Shown: positions 1 through 8,246, counted from the first letter of the stretch. The stretch: 36,211 nt of DNA from Alphaproteobacteria bacterium CG_4_10_14_0_8_um_filter_37_21 (GCA_002791835.1 PFNE01000044.1:1-36211); one strand, 5' to 3'. Translations and numbers: made by a program. Notes: generated by a model from the letters alone, not told the origin.

Positions 1-1
1 T

Positions 2-151
2 GAAGGCACAGAAATGGTTATGCCAGGTGATAACGTTCGCATTATTGTGAAGTTAATTGCCCCAGTTGCCATGGATGAAGGGCTTCGTTTTGCTATTCGT
101 GAAGGCGGCCGCACAGTTGGTGCTGGTGTTGTTGCGAAAATTGTGAAATAA
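2..151 (+). CDS. tuf: Elongation factor Tu, C-terminal end (partial)
   Basis: The reading frame enters from outside the window and gives the last 49 residues of EF-Tu, the GTPase that delivers aminoacyl-tRNA to the ribosome. The fragment is the end of domain 3, seen in the pieces [27 protein letters not shown] and RTVGAGVV followed by the terminal KIVK. It ends in TAA and a strong terminator follows 21 bases later, so tuf is the last gene of its transcript. The copy number and upstream partners cannot be seen here. Confidence 0.96.
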   Translation, partial: EGTEMVMPGDNVRIIVKLIAPVAMDEGLRFAIREGGRTVGAGVVAKIVK

Positions 152-172
152 ATCAATTATAATTTTTCATAT

Positions 173-207
173 AAAAAAGCTGTTCTAATTTTGAACAGCT
201 TTTTTTT
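173..207 (+). terminator. Rho-independent terminator of tuf (probably bidirectional)
   Basis: A perfect stem, AAAAGCTGTTC pairing with GAACAGCTTTT around a short AT loop, is followed by a run of eight T. The run of A before the stem means the mirrored transcript also has a U tract. It could therefore also stop transcription arriving from murG on the minus strand. Confidence 0.9.
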
Positions 208-385
208 GACCTTTGAATTTTTCCTTAAAGCACCCTCAAAAAAAATCATTCTTATAAAATTAAATAAAGCGTTAATCATTTAAAAGGTATCTTTATTTTT
301 TCTATGCCAACACATGGTCTTTCAAGAATTTAGCTGCCATCAACAACTCAACCAGTTGGATAGAGTCATTGACGTGTTGGCTGGC

Positions 386-1450
386 CTAAATTGACACAAC
401 TAATTGTGCTAATTTTTTGCTAGAATTGGCTATATGCATTTTTGCCATACTTTTAGATTTTTGCAAAAGTATGTCAGGGGAATCTAGTGCTTCAGATAGA
501 ATGGCTCCTATTTGCGCTGTATTGACTTCGCGTTCTGAAAACAGCCAACATGCCCCTTTTTCATCGAACTGTGCGGCATTTTTTGCTTGGTCTCCCTCTG
601 CTGACGCTGCAAAAGGAATTAAAATTGAAGGCATTTTAAAAGCAGCAAGTTCAAATAAAGAAGATGAACCCGATCTTGAAATAACAAGATGTGCTTGATT
701 ATATTCTTTGGGCATATCATCAAAAAAAGGCTGCATATCTACAGTACACTCAAGGTCTTCATAAGCGGTATTTGCAATCTCTACCATTTCTATGCGGCAT
801 TGATGGCGAATATTAAGGCGTTTTTGTTTGTATTTAGGTAGGGTTCTAACAGCATCTGGGATAAGACGCGCAAAAATTCCTGCGCCTTGGGAACCACCAA
901 TAACTAAGATATTTAACATTTTTTCTTCTGATGGTGGTATATACTTTGCGATGTTGTCACTGATTAATTTTCGAAGAGGTAGCCCTGTTAAAGTTGCGTC
1001 TTCGTGATGCGCAAAATCAGTTTTTTTAAACGATAAGGCTATTTTTTTTGCCCACGGTTGTAGAAATCTATTTGCTTGTCCTAAAAAAGAATTCCCTTCG
1101 TGCAAGATAATGGGGATAAAAAGAATTTTTGCAGCTGCAATACCTGGTATTGTTGTATATCCGCCAAAGCCGACGACAGCTTTTGGCCTGTTTATTATGA
1201 ATAACAGTATGCATCTTAACAATGCTATCATTAATGAAAAGGGATAAAAAAGTTTTCCAAATGGTGGAAAAAGGCGATAAATCGGAATTTCGGTTGCATT
1301 TTTTATTGTATCGGGTATGTAGCGTTTCCCTCTTTGATCGACAATAATGCTAGCCCTATAACCTTGGGATTGTAATTCTTCATACAAAGAAACAGCAGGA
1401 AAAACGTGCCCGCCAGAGCCACCTGTAATGAGTGTAAAATGTTTGGTCAT
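386..1450 (-). CDS. murG: MurG, lipid II synthase (GlcNAc transferase)
   Basis: MurG transfers GlcNAc from UDP-GlcNAc to undecaprenyl-PP-MurNAc-pentapeptide (lipid I), making lipid II on the inner face of the cytoplasmic membrane. The 354 residues match the usual length. Visible motifs are the N-terminal glycine-rich loop GGSGGHVFPA, VVGFGGYTT, HEGNSFLGQANR (the family normally has HEQN), the second-domain loop LVIGGSQGA, and SRSGSSSLFELAAF at the sugar-nucleotide site. The ATG follows ftsW by 2 bases, with AGGAA inside the end of ftsW as ribosome site, so the two are translationally coupled. murC and murB, usual downstream partners, are absent; the convergent tuf lies there instead. The frame stays open for 28 codons after the TAG stop (see findings). 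Confidence 0.96.
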   Translation of the reverse strand: MTKHFTLITGGSGGHVFPAVSLYEELQSQGYRASIIVDQRGKRYIPDTIKNATEIPIYRLFPPFGKLFYPFSLMIALLRCILLFIINRPKAVVGFGGYTTIPGIAAAKILFIPIILHEGNSFLGQANRFLQPWAKKIALSFKKTDFAHHEDATLTGLPLRKLISDNIAKYIPPSEEKMLNILVIGGSQGAGIFARLIPDAVRTLPKYKQKRLNIRHQCRIEMVEIANTAYEDLECTVDMQPFFDDMPKEYNQAHLVISRSGSSSLFELAAFKMPSILIPFAASAEGDQAKNAAQFDEKGACWLFSEREVNTAQIGAILSEALDSPDILLQKSKSMAKMHIANSSKKLAQLVVSI

Positions 1451-1452
1451 AT

Positions 1453-2589
1453 TTATTCCTGTGTACTATGATTTTTTCTGGTGAGTGAAAGGATCATGCC
1501 AATGCCAATGCCGAGCGCAATCATCGAGGATCCACCGTAACTAATAAAGGGCATGGTCATACCTTTTGTTGGGATTAGGTTTAAGGTGGATCCCATGTTT
1601 ACAAAAGTTTGAAAGCCAAATTGGAAGATAAGTCCGCATGCCGCTAAAACTGTAAATAAGCTAGAATTTTCCATTAAGCGTATTAAAGATCTCACGACAA
1701 TAAAACAAAATAGCCCAACTATTATTAAGCATATCAAAAAACCGAATTCTTCTCCTGTTACTGCAAAAACAAAGTCTGCATGGGCATCTGGGACGTGTTT
1801 TTTAACAATACCTTCTCCGGGTCCCCTTCCAAAAAAACCACCACTTTTAAAGGCTTCTAATGACTGTGTTATTTGGTATAGCTCGTTTTTTGCATCGCCT
1901 GCAGCGGGGTATAAGAATTGGTCTATACGTTTTGTAACGTGAGGAAAAAAAACATAGGCTAATATTAAAAATAAAATGCCAATTGTAAATGTGGCACCAA
2001 TCCATAACATAGGAATGCCAGATAAAAATAATTGCGTTACCCAGGTTGCGACAACAACAACGGTCATACCAAGGTCTGGTTGCATCATTAAAACACTAAC
2101 CAGGACACAAAGCAGTGCAAAAGATATAATGAGGCCTGGAAAATTAGGGTTCTTTGCTTTTTCGCAAATCATCCACGCACTAACAACAGCAAAAAATGGT
2201 TTTATAAACTCAGAGGGTTGAATGGAATTGCCTGCAATACTAATCCAGCGCCTAGCACCTTTTATTTCAACGCCGTGTAATATGGTTAAAATAATCAGAG
2301 CAACCCCAACGATATAGCCAACAACACTTAATCGACGTATTTGAAAGGGGTGCAGTAGTGAAATACTTAATATCAGTGCCAGTGTTGGCACGATCATAAC
2401 AATGTGGCGTTTAACGAAGAAAAAAGTATCTAATTTCAATCTGTGTGCGACAGGTGGACTTGCGGCAAAACTCATCACAAGGCCAATGCCAATTAAAATA
2501 AATAGTGAGACAAGCGACCATTTATCAACAGTCCACCACCATCTGCCAACTAGGCTATTGTCTTTACGCGAAATAAAAGCAGTTTTCAT
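1453..2589 (-). CDS. ftsW: FtsW, SEDS peptidoglycan polymerase of the divisome
   Basis: FtsW is the integral-membrane glycosyltransferase that polymerises lipid II at the septum with its partner FtsI. The 378-residue protein is almost entirely hydrophobic segments. SEDS hallmarks are present: MQPDLGMT, the catalytic-Asp loop seen as HADFVFAVTGEEFG, and the C-terminal NLIPTKGMTMPFISYGGSSM. The last block resembles FtsW more than RodA, as does the immediate murG neighbour. It is the first gene of a two-gene operon. Its upstream region carries three TAAG(G)CTTA palindromes that may be control sites. The ATG gives a short charged cytoplasmic N-terminus before the first membrane span. Confidence 0.95.
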   Translation of the reverse strand: MKTAFISRKDNSLVGRWWWTVDKWSLVSLFILIGIGLVMSFAASPPVAHRLKLDTFFFVKRHIVMIVPTLALILSISLLHPFQIRRLSVVGYIVGVALIILTILHGVEIKGARRWISIAGNSIQPSEFIKPFFAVVSAWMICEKAKNPNFPGLIISFALLCVLVSVLMMQPDLGMTVVVVATWVTQLFLSGIPMLWIGATFTIGILFLILAYVFFPHVTKRIDQFLYPAAGDAKNELYQITQSLEAFKSGGFFGRGPGEGIVKKHVPDAHADFVFAVTGEEFGFLICLIIVGLFCFIVVRSLIRLMENSSLFTVLAACGLIFQFGFQTFVNMGSTLNLIPTKGMTMPFISYGGSSMIALGIGIGMILSLTRKNHSTQE

Positions 2590-2607
2590 TTTTGTGTCTC
2601 AATATCT

Positions 2608-2668
2608 ATAAGCTTATTAAAAATTGTATAAGGCTTATCTATAATTTTATCATTTTTGCTTAAGCTTA
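2608..2668. promoter_or_regulatory. Three phased TAAG(G)CTTA palindromes upstream of ftsW
   Basis: Palindromic boxes lie at 2608-2617 (ATAAGCTTAT), 2628-2638 (ATAAGGCTTAT) and 2661-2668 (TAAGCTTA). Their centres are about 20.5 and 31.5 bases apart, close to two and three helical turns, so all three would face the same side of DNA. They lie 19 to 79 bases upstream of the ftsW start, in the divergent region shared with mlaE. A weak minus-strand promoter (TTTCTA, 17 bases, TAAAAT) would overlap the distal box. A role as operator is inference. Confidence 0.35.
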
Positions 2669-2730
2669 GAAAGTGTAGCATTTTTTACTACATCAATACA
2701 ATAATTTTTTCATATATATATTAAATTTAT

Positions 2731-2758
2731 TTGGAAATATTTAAAAAAATAGTATAAA
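2731..2758 (+). promoter_or_regulatory. Candidate sigma-70 promoter for mlaE-mlaF
   Basis: TTGGAA at 2731-2736 and TATAAA at 2753-2758 are separated by 16 bases. The surrounding DNA is very AT-rich, which makes chance matches likely. If real, the leader to the ATG of mlaE is about 95 bases. Confidence 0.35.
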
Positions 2759-2858
2759 ATTTAATTTTTATTTGTTTTTGAATCTCGTAAAATTATTTTT
2801 AGTTTATTTTACCGAGCAATGGTACAATAAATACATCTGTATTTATTTTGGTTTTCTG

Positions 2859-3635
2859 ATGTTTGAGTTTTTACCATCAACAGGGCGTATGGTCATAAGA
2901 TTTGTTCATAAAGTTGGGGCAATATCTTGTTTTTTATTTTCCACATTGTGGAATGGTATTCGTCCACCATATTATGGTAGACAGGTTTTAGAACAATTTT
3001 TAACGATTGGTTTTTATTCACTTCCTGTTGTGGGGCTAACAGCTATCTTTTCTGGTATGGTTTTAGCGCTTCAAAGCTATACTGGCTTTTCCAGATTTTC
3101 AGCGGAAAGTGCTATTGCAACGGTTGTTGTTTTATCCATTACACGCGAATTAGGACCTGTTCTGGCAGGGCTTATGGTAGCAGGGCGAGTCGGTTCGTCA
3201 ATGGCTGCAGAAATTGCAACAATGCGCGTAACAGAACAAATTGACGCTTTGACAACACTTTCTACAAATCCTTTAAAAATGTTGGTGTTCCCACGCATTT
3301 TAGCAGGTGTTTTAATGCTACCCCTTCTTGTCTTCATTGCAGATATTATTGGGGTGTTTGGGGGATATTTGGTTTGTGTTTATAAACTTGATTTTAATTC
3401 AGGGAATTATATTCAAAGCACGATTAAGTATTTAGAATATGATGACGTAATTTCTGGCCTTATAAAGGCCGCAACGTTTGGGTTTGCTATATCTTTAATG
3501 GGTTGTTATCACGGTTATCAATCTGAACGCGGCGCATCTGGTGTTGGGCGCGCTACTATTAACGCTGTTGTATCTTCATCGGTAATAATTCTTATCCTAA
3601 ACTATGTACTAACCTCTGTACTTTTCTCAAAATAA
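2859..3635 (+). CDS. mlaE: MlaE-family ABC transporter permease
   Basis: This is the membrane permease of the Mla (YrbE/MlaE) phospholipid transporter that maintains outer-membrane lipid asymmetry; MlaE proteins work as dimers with MlaF, MlaD and MlaB. Family blocks are FSGMVLALQSY, the conserved ITRELGPVLAGLMVAGRVGSS stretch, AAEIATMRVTEQIDAL and NPLKMLVFPR, followed by three hydrophobic segments. The ATG at 2859 gives 258 residues, the normal family length. An in-frame TTG at 2772 would add a 29-residue tail without a convincing ribosome site, so the ATG is preferred. mlaF follows after 10 bases. No MCE-domain gene (mlaD) is in the window, so the substrate-binding partner must lie elsewhere or be missing. 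Confidence 0.92.
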   Translation: MFEFLPSTGRMVIRFVHKVGAISCFLFSTLWNGIRPPYYGRQVLEQFLTIGFYSLPVVGLTAIFSGMVLALQSYTGFSRFSAESAIATVVVLSITRELGPVLAGLMVAGRVGSSMAAEIATMRVTEQIDALTTLSTNPLKMLVFPRILAGVLMLPLLVFIADIIGVFGGYLVCVYKLDFNSGNYIQSTIKYLEYDDVISGLIKAATFGFAISLMGCYHGYQSERGASGVGRATINAVVSSSVIILILNYVLTSVLFSK

Positions 3636-3645
3636 GGCATAATTT

Positions 3646-4410
3646 ATGACTTCAGCAAAATCATATATAGAAGTTAATTCTTTACACAAGGCATTTGGTG
3701 ACAAAGTTATTTTAAACGATTTTAATGTACAGGTCCATAAGTCTGAATCGTTTGTTGTGATCGGCGGATCAGGAACAGGGAAATCTGTATTTATTAAATG
3801 TATCATGGGCCTATTAAAGCCAGATTCCGGCAAAATTTCCTTAAATAGTCATGACATTACTGACTTATCTCCAAACGATCGCCAACAAATAGCACGATTT
3901 GGTATGCTTTTCCAGGGTGGCGCTTTATTTGATAGTTTAAGTGTTTGGGAAAATGTTGCATTTGGTTTAATGAATGGCCAAAATATGGGTCGAGAAGAAG
4001 CAAGAAAAATAGCTTTAGAAAAAATTGACGCCGTTGAATTGTCTGCAAAAGTGGCTGATTTATACCCGGCAGAGCTTTCTGGTGGTATGCAAAAACGTGT
4101 TGCCTTAGCGCGCGCTATTGCGACAAAACCAGATATTATCTTTTTTGATGAACCTACAACAGGGCTAGACCCTATTGTTAGCGGCAAGATCAACGGCCTT
4201 ATCAGTAAATGCGTTAAGGAACTGGGTGCAACCGCTATTACCATTACACATGATATGCATTCATTACGTGCAATTGCAGATCGTGTGGGTTTATTATTTG
4301 AAGGCAAACTGATTTGGACCGGAACTGTTAGTGAAATGGATACAACAGACAACCCATATGTACAGCAATTTATAAATGGCAACGCATCAGGCCCTTTTAC
4401 AGTTGAATAA
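3646..4410 (+). CDS. mlaF: MlaF, ABC transporter ATP-binding protein
   Basis: This is the cytoplasmic ATPase that powers the MlaE permease. The 254 residues hold a Walker A motif (GGSGTGKS, about residue 42), the Q-loop region LFQGGALFDSLSVWENVAFGL typical of the MlaF branch, the signature LSGGMQKRVALARA, Walker B IIFFDEPTTGLDP and the switch histidine in ITITHDM. The end QQFINGNASGPF is also typical of MlaF. The start has AAGG eight bases upstream, and the 10-base gap to mlaE indicates one transcript. The classical neighbours mlaD, mlaC and mlaB do not follow; ogt does. Confidence 0.94.
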   Translation: MTSAKSYIEVNSLHKAFGDKVILNDFNVQVHKSESFVVIGGSGTGKSVFIKCIMGLLKPDSGKISLNSHDITDLSPNDRQQIARFGMLFQGGALFDSLSVWENVAFGLMNGQNMGREEARKIALEKIDAVELSAKVADLYPAELSGGMQKRVALARAIATKPDIIFFDEPTTGLDPIVSGKINGLISKCVKELGATAITITHDMHSLRAIADRVGLLFEGKLIWTGTVSEMDTTDNPYVQQFINGNASGPFTVE

Positions 4411-4473
4411 AGTACGGCCAGCCAAAAAGAACCTCAAAACATTGGCGAAGATGCGATACATGAAAGTTTCAGT

Positions 4474-5031
4474 ATGGAACAACTTAAACCCCAACTAGTC
4501 GGCATTGTGCTTTATGCTTCTTGGCTAGACACACCAATTGGACCCATGATTGCTATTGGCGATAATGCATATCTGTACATCTTAGAATTTACCAACAGAA
4601 GGGGCTTAGATCAAAAAATTGAACGCCTACGCCTTAAAATGAAAGCCACTATAGTTTCTGGTTCAACAAATTCTGTTGAATCTATTAAAAAAGAACTCAC
4701 CCTATATTTTAAAGATGGATTACAAACATTTAAAACACCGATTCATATGTTAGGCAGTTCCTTTCAGCGTGGTGTGTGGCGTGAATTAATGAATATTCCT
4801 TATGGCGAAACCAGAAGTTACCTCCAGCAGTCGACAGCTATTGGTCAGCCCAAAGCAACGCGCGCTGTTGCAAATGCAAATGGAGCGAACCACTTAGCCA
4901 TTATCATACCGTGTCATAGAATCATCAGAAATAACGGGAATCTTGGTGGATATGGGGGTGGCGTGATGCGTAAAAAATGGCTCATTAACCATGAAAAAAA
5001 ACAAGGTCTTCTAGGCAAAAACAAGTGCTAA
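4474..5031 (+). CDS. ogt: Methylated-DNA--protein-cysteine methyltransferase (Ogt/MGMT)
   Basis: This suicide repair enzyme transfers methyl groups from O6-methylguanine or O4-methylthymine to its own cysteine. The acceptor lies in IIPCHRII (about residue 149), preceded by the DNA-binding helix-turn-helix stretch IPYGETRSYLQQSTAIG and the arginine-finger segment KATRAVANANG. The GGYGGG block after the active site completes the core, and the N-terminal half is the usual divergent ribonuclease-like domain. The 185 residues fit Ogt. The gene is 63 bases downstream of mlaF, possibly on the same transcript. Its last 21 bases overlap the end of ccmF on the opposite strand. It lacks the zinc-binding Ada domain, so it is not Ada. 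Confidence 0.93.
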   Translation: MEQLKPQLVGIVLYASWLDTPIGPMIAIGDNAYLYILEFTNRRGLDQKIERLRLKMKATIVSGSTNSVESIKKELTLYFKDGLQTFKTPIHMLGSSFQRGVWRELMNIPYGETRSYLQQSTAIGQPKATRAVANANGANHLAIIIPCHRIIRNNGNLGGYGGGVMRKKWLINHEKKQGLLGKNKC

Positions 5032-6771
5032 TAATATAACGCCAACACTCAACCAAACACCTTGTATATAAGGCCTATCATAATACATACCTTTTAAGGT
5101 ATGTGTATTGATACTTTCCATGGCAATGGCCGATTGACTTAAAAAATCATTATGAATACTCATACGGCTGTGCGTTGTATGTGTTGTTGTAAAATAATGT
5201 ATTTCAGGCATCAAAGCATAGACCCCCTGCCCCCTTGCCTGCACATCGATGGTTGCTACATGCCCGGTATAATTTGAACTATTTTTTGGCTGCAGGTTCT
5301 TCAATGTTAAGTGAACACCTGATAGCAAAGTAATCTGCCTATTTTTTTCAGTCAATATAAAAGATTCTTCATAACCAAGGTCTGTCGTTAAAACACAACT
5401 CATTATTAACGCGTACCATCCTAAATGCCCAACTAACATAGAACAGTATTTTTTACTGAATCGTTTATCGTAAACAAAATTATAGACACTCACAAACATA
5501 CCAAATGCGCATACACAAAAGCTTAATAAGCTTAAACTTGAAAATTGGTCAGATCCTATTACAAAAAACAGCACAATTCCTGCACCTAAAAACCCTGAAA
5601 TTAAACGTTCAAAAGAATAGGCGCGAAATGGTAATATACTCATCAAAGCCAAAATCGGCAAAATTAATGGCCATACAGTCGCTTTAAAAAAATTAGGGCC
5701 AAAATAAATATCCCTGATAAATAGGGGTATTATAATGGATAGCAATAGAATAGAAAGTATGCCAAACCAGATAATAAGAGGAATTGTTTTAAATATGTAT
5801 AAACGACTGATTTCATGAGAAGTGCTGATTTCAGGAGATGTCGTATTTTTTTGCACACATTTCAAATTAAAAAATATTACCGGCATCAGGGTACATATAA
5901 AAAATACAAAAAAATTCATTAAAAATGATGGGGCCATGGCAAAGCTGTGAACAGAGGATAATACCCCAGATCGCACAAGCGCAAAACAAATTAATACTAA
6001 AGGCCACGCAGCGATAGATAAATAACGTAGCGCTTTTATATGACTTTCATTTTTTAACAGGTGAAAACCCAGTAGATATAGCATCCACGGTATTAAACTA
6101 ATAACTTCAACCGGGTCCCAGTACCAAAAACCACCCCACCCTAATTCATAGTATGCCCAATAACTACCCAACATAATACCAAGGGTTAAAATAAAAAAAC
6201 CTGTCTTATAGGCGCGCTTTAACTGTTTAATATTTTCATTTGCTGCGAAAAAAATATAGCTAAATATTAAATAGCCCGTATATAAAATGGGGGGGTGAAG
6301 AACCATACTTTTGTCTTGCAATAACGGGTTCAAGTCGCCACTAGTCACAAACCCGTAAACTGTTTCAAAGGGTGGATTGACAATAAGTTGAAACAATAAA
6401 AATCCGACCATATGCAATGCAAAAAATTGTCGTGACTGCTTGTTTTTCAAAAATATGCCAGCAAGTGATAGAATACAAATCCATAAATGTAGTGAACCAG
6501 CAGATGCCCCCCAAACACCCACAATCTTATATAAAATGGGCGTATCGACTGACGTATTTTCAAGAACAACTTTTAGTGAAAAATCATTAAATACAAAAGC
6601 GTACGTTAAAATAATATAGCTAATCCACAACACGCACACAGATATCACAATAAATAAATACTGATCGTGTTTATCGCGTTTAAATATTGATGCAATATAG
6701 GATAGTACGCTTAAAAAAACACAGGCTTGCCCAATAAAAGCCAGCTTATAAAGAGAAAGAATTTGAAACAT
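5011..6771 (-). CDS. ccmF: CcmF, cytochrome c maturation haem lyase subunit
   Basis: CcmF is the large membrane component of the system I cytochrome c maturation pathway that attaches haem to apocytochrome c in the periplasm. The protein is a chain of hydrophobic segments with the tryptophan-rich haem-handling WWD motif (GWGGFWYWDPVEVISLIPWM). Conserved HPPILYTGY, SSVHSFA and GHLGWY surround likely haem-ligating histidines. The ATG at 6771 has GAGA at ribosome-site distance and gives 586 residues; a TTG 18 bases upstream is possible. CcmF is usually about 640 to 660 residues, so this one is compact, mostly in the C-terminal periplasmic part. No ccmE, ccmH or other ccm gene is nearby. The related nrfE-type lyases cannot be wholly excluded. 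Confidence 0.92.
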   Translation of the reverse strand: MFQILSLYKLAFIGQACVFLSVLSYIASIFKRDKHDQYLFIVISVCVLWISYIILTYAFVFNDFSLKVVLENTSVDTPILYKIVGVWGASAGSLHLWICILSLAGIFLKNKQSRQFFALHMVGFLLFQLIVNPPFETVYGFVTSGDLNPLLQDKSMVLHPPILYTGYLIFSYIFFAANENIKQLKRAYKTGFFILTLGIMLGSYWAYYELGWGGFWYWDPVEVISLIPWMLYLLGFHLLKNESHIKALRYLSIAAWPLVLICFALVRSGVLSSVHSFAMAPSFLMNFFVFFICTLMPVIFFNLKCVQKNTTSPEISTSHEISRLYIFKTIPLIIWFGILSILLLSIIIPLFIRDIYFGPNFFKATVWPLILPILALMSILPFRAYSFERLISGFLGAGIVLFFVIGSDQFSSLSLLSFCVCAFGMFVSVYNFVYDKRFSKKYCSMLVGHLGWYALIMSCVLTTDLGYEESFILTEKNRQITLLSGVHLTLKNLQPKNSSNYTGHVATIDVQARGQGVYALMPEIHYFTTTHTTHSRMSIHNDFLSQSAIAMESINTHTLKGMYYDRPYIQGVWLSVGVILLALVFA

Positions 6772-6957
6772 AGTAAGATTCTCACACAATCAAATTATAT
6801 GTACAATATGGTTTTTAAAATAAGGCGAACAACATAAAACACACTAAAAGATAAAAATTTAATATATTTTGTCTTCAATATCATATTTTACTTGCATCAA
6901 TTCACGATATTTATTAAATTTAAGATCATATCTTATATTAAAATTACTGGAATCAAT

Positions 6958-8196
6958 ATGATTAAAAAAAGTTCACTTCTAAGCTTATCTGTAGCTTTCA
7001 TTTCTGCTTCACCATCATATGCAGAAGTCAAACCACCAAGTTTAAAAATTTCAGGATATACAGTTGTAAGTGCATCCAGCGTTAGCCAAAAAAATAAAAC
7101 TAGCGGAAAAGGTGGCGGTATTCCTGCAATTGGAATTGGTGCATCTGACCTATATTTTACAGCACAAGGTCAAAGCGAGGGTGGTTTCACTTATAAGTAT
7201 AGAATGAACATTAATGCTGTGCCTTTTGCTAATGATACAGCAATAGACCGTAACTTTATTGAATTTGGTTCAGACTGTATGGGTACCCTACAAGTAGGTG
7301 GCGTAAGTGGTGTTGATGACACAATGACTAAAGGTGGTTTTTCACTCATAGGTGGTGCAGCGGGTATCGATGGAACTTTTGGCGGCGCATATAATATGTC
7401 TAGCGGTGTAAACAGTGGTGTACACCTTCAAGGATATACAAAACGCGCTAATAAAATATCTTACGCAACACCAACATTTTCTGGTTTTCAGGGTGGTATT
7501 TCATTTACCCCTAATACTTCTAACCTAGGACGTAAAAGAAATTATGATAGTCCAAATGTTGTGAACGCAAACGATAGTGGTATTTATGCAAACAAAGATT
7601 ATGCAGCCTTTGGTTTAGCGAATACTGCAGCATCTTTAACTTACAGCAACACATGGCAAGATTGGTCGTTGCAGCTTTCTGCCATTGGTATTACAGAACG
7701 CTCACGCTTAAAGGGCCAAAAGCAACTTGTAAAAGTTAGAAACTTAAAAACATGGCAGGTAAGTAGCACCGTTGGTTATAAAGATTTCAGAGTTGCAACA
7801 AGCTATTTCGACAATGGCAAATCTAGACTTCCATATGATGCAAACCAAGTTCTAGACACAACTAAAAATTTAACCACAACTGATTTAAATGAAGGCAATG
7901 CTGGTAAGGCTTGGGATGTTGCTGGTCAATATACAATGGGAGCCTATCAATTTGCTGTTGGCTACTTTGAAACACTACGTAAAATAAATGCACAAAGCAA
8001 AGCACGTAGCCAAATTCTTACACTAACAGCAGATTTTAACGCTTTGCCTGGTTTGAAATTTTTTGCTGAAGCTGATTTTGCAAAATCAGGAAACACACAA
8101 GCAGCTATAGCCCAGTCAAATGCAATGAAAGCTGATTCAGGATGCGGCAGAAACAGCGGAAATATATTCGTTGTTGGCACAAAAGTTAGTTTCTAA
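6958..8196 (+). CDS. Outer-membrane porin, Gram-negative porin family
   Basis: The protein has a signal peptide (MIKKSSLLSLSVAFISASPSYA, cleavage likely before EVK). After it comes a run of alternating polar/hydrophobic strands rich in Gly, Asn, Ser and Thr, ending in TKVSF with the C-terminal Phe read by the BAM complex. Loop and strand style (FIEFGSDCMGTLQVGG, TPTFSGFQGGISFTP, AWDVAGQYTMGAYQFAVGYF) matches trimeric general porins of alphaproteobacteria. The start at 6958 is preferred because it begins the signal peptide and has TGGA upstream; the in-frame TTG at 6892 would add 22 residues before it. The mature length, near 390 residues, suits a 16-stranded barrel. It is monocistronic, ending at a strong terminator. 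Which solutes it passes cannot be told. Confidence 0.85.
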   Translation: MIKKSSLLSLSVAFISASPSYAEVKPPSLKISGYTVVSASSVSQKNKTSGKGGGIPAIGIGASDLYFTAQGQSEGGFTYKYRMNINAVPFANDTAIDRNFIEFGSDCMGTLQVGGVSGVDDTMTKGGFSLIGGAAGIDGTFGGAYNMSSGVNSGVHLQGYTKRANKISYATPTFSGFQGGISFTPNTSNLGRKRNYDSPNVVNANDSGIYANKDYAAFGLANTAASLTYSNTWQDWSLQLSAIGITERSRLKGQKQLVKVRNLKTWQVSSTVGYKDFRVATSYFDNGKSRLPYDANQVLDTTKNLTTTDLNEGNAGKAWDVAGQYTMGAYQFAVGYFETLRKINAQSKARSQILTLTADFNALPGLKFFAEADFAKSGNTQAAIAQSNAMKADSGCGRNSGNIFVVGTKVSF

Positions 8197-8213
8197 ATTT
8201 TTTACATATCTTA

Positions 8214-8246
8214 TAAAGGGGGGGGGCGTTTTAAGCCCCTTTTTTA
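8214..8246. terminator. Bidirectional terminator between porin and motE
   Basis: A G/C stem (AAAGGGG against CCCCTTT, with a run of nine G at 8218-8226) around a TTTTAA-containing loop is followed by six T on the plus strand. On the minus strand the mirrored stem is followed by TTTAT. It overlaps the stop codon of motE and serves both converging units. The long G run can pair in several registers. Confidence 0.8.

Noticed and set aside
306-380. A 75-base span with complementary ends (GCCAACAC/GTGTTGGC) that looked like a tRNA acceptor stem
   Set aside because: No T-arm GGTTC-like sequence, no D-arm or anticodon stem folds in register on either strand. It is reported only as an inverted repeat bounding the murG downstream frame.
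2772-2858. Longer mlaE starting at TTG 2772
   Set aside because: The added 29 residues are not family-like, there is no ribosome site, and the ATG at 2859 gives the standard MlaE length.
4411-4425. Similar sequence after the mlaF and lysS stops (AGTACGGC[C]AGCC) as a repeated element
   Set aside because: The shared stretch is too short to stand out from chance in 36 kb, and no third clean copy was seen.
4411-4473. N-terminal extension of ogt or a stop-codon-interrupted mlaF-ogt fusion
   Set aside because: The spacer is open in frame but has no ATG, GTG or TTG, and both proteins are already complete at normal length.
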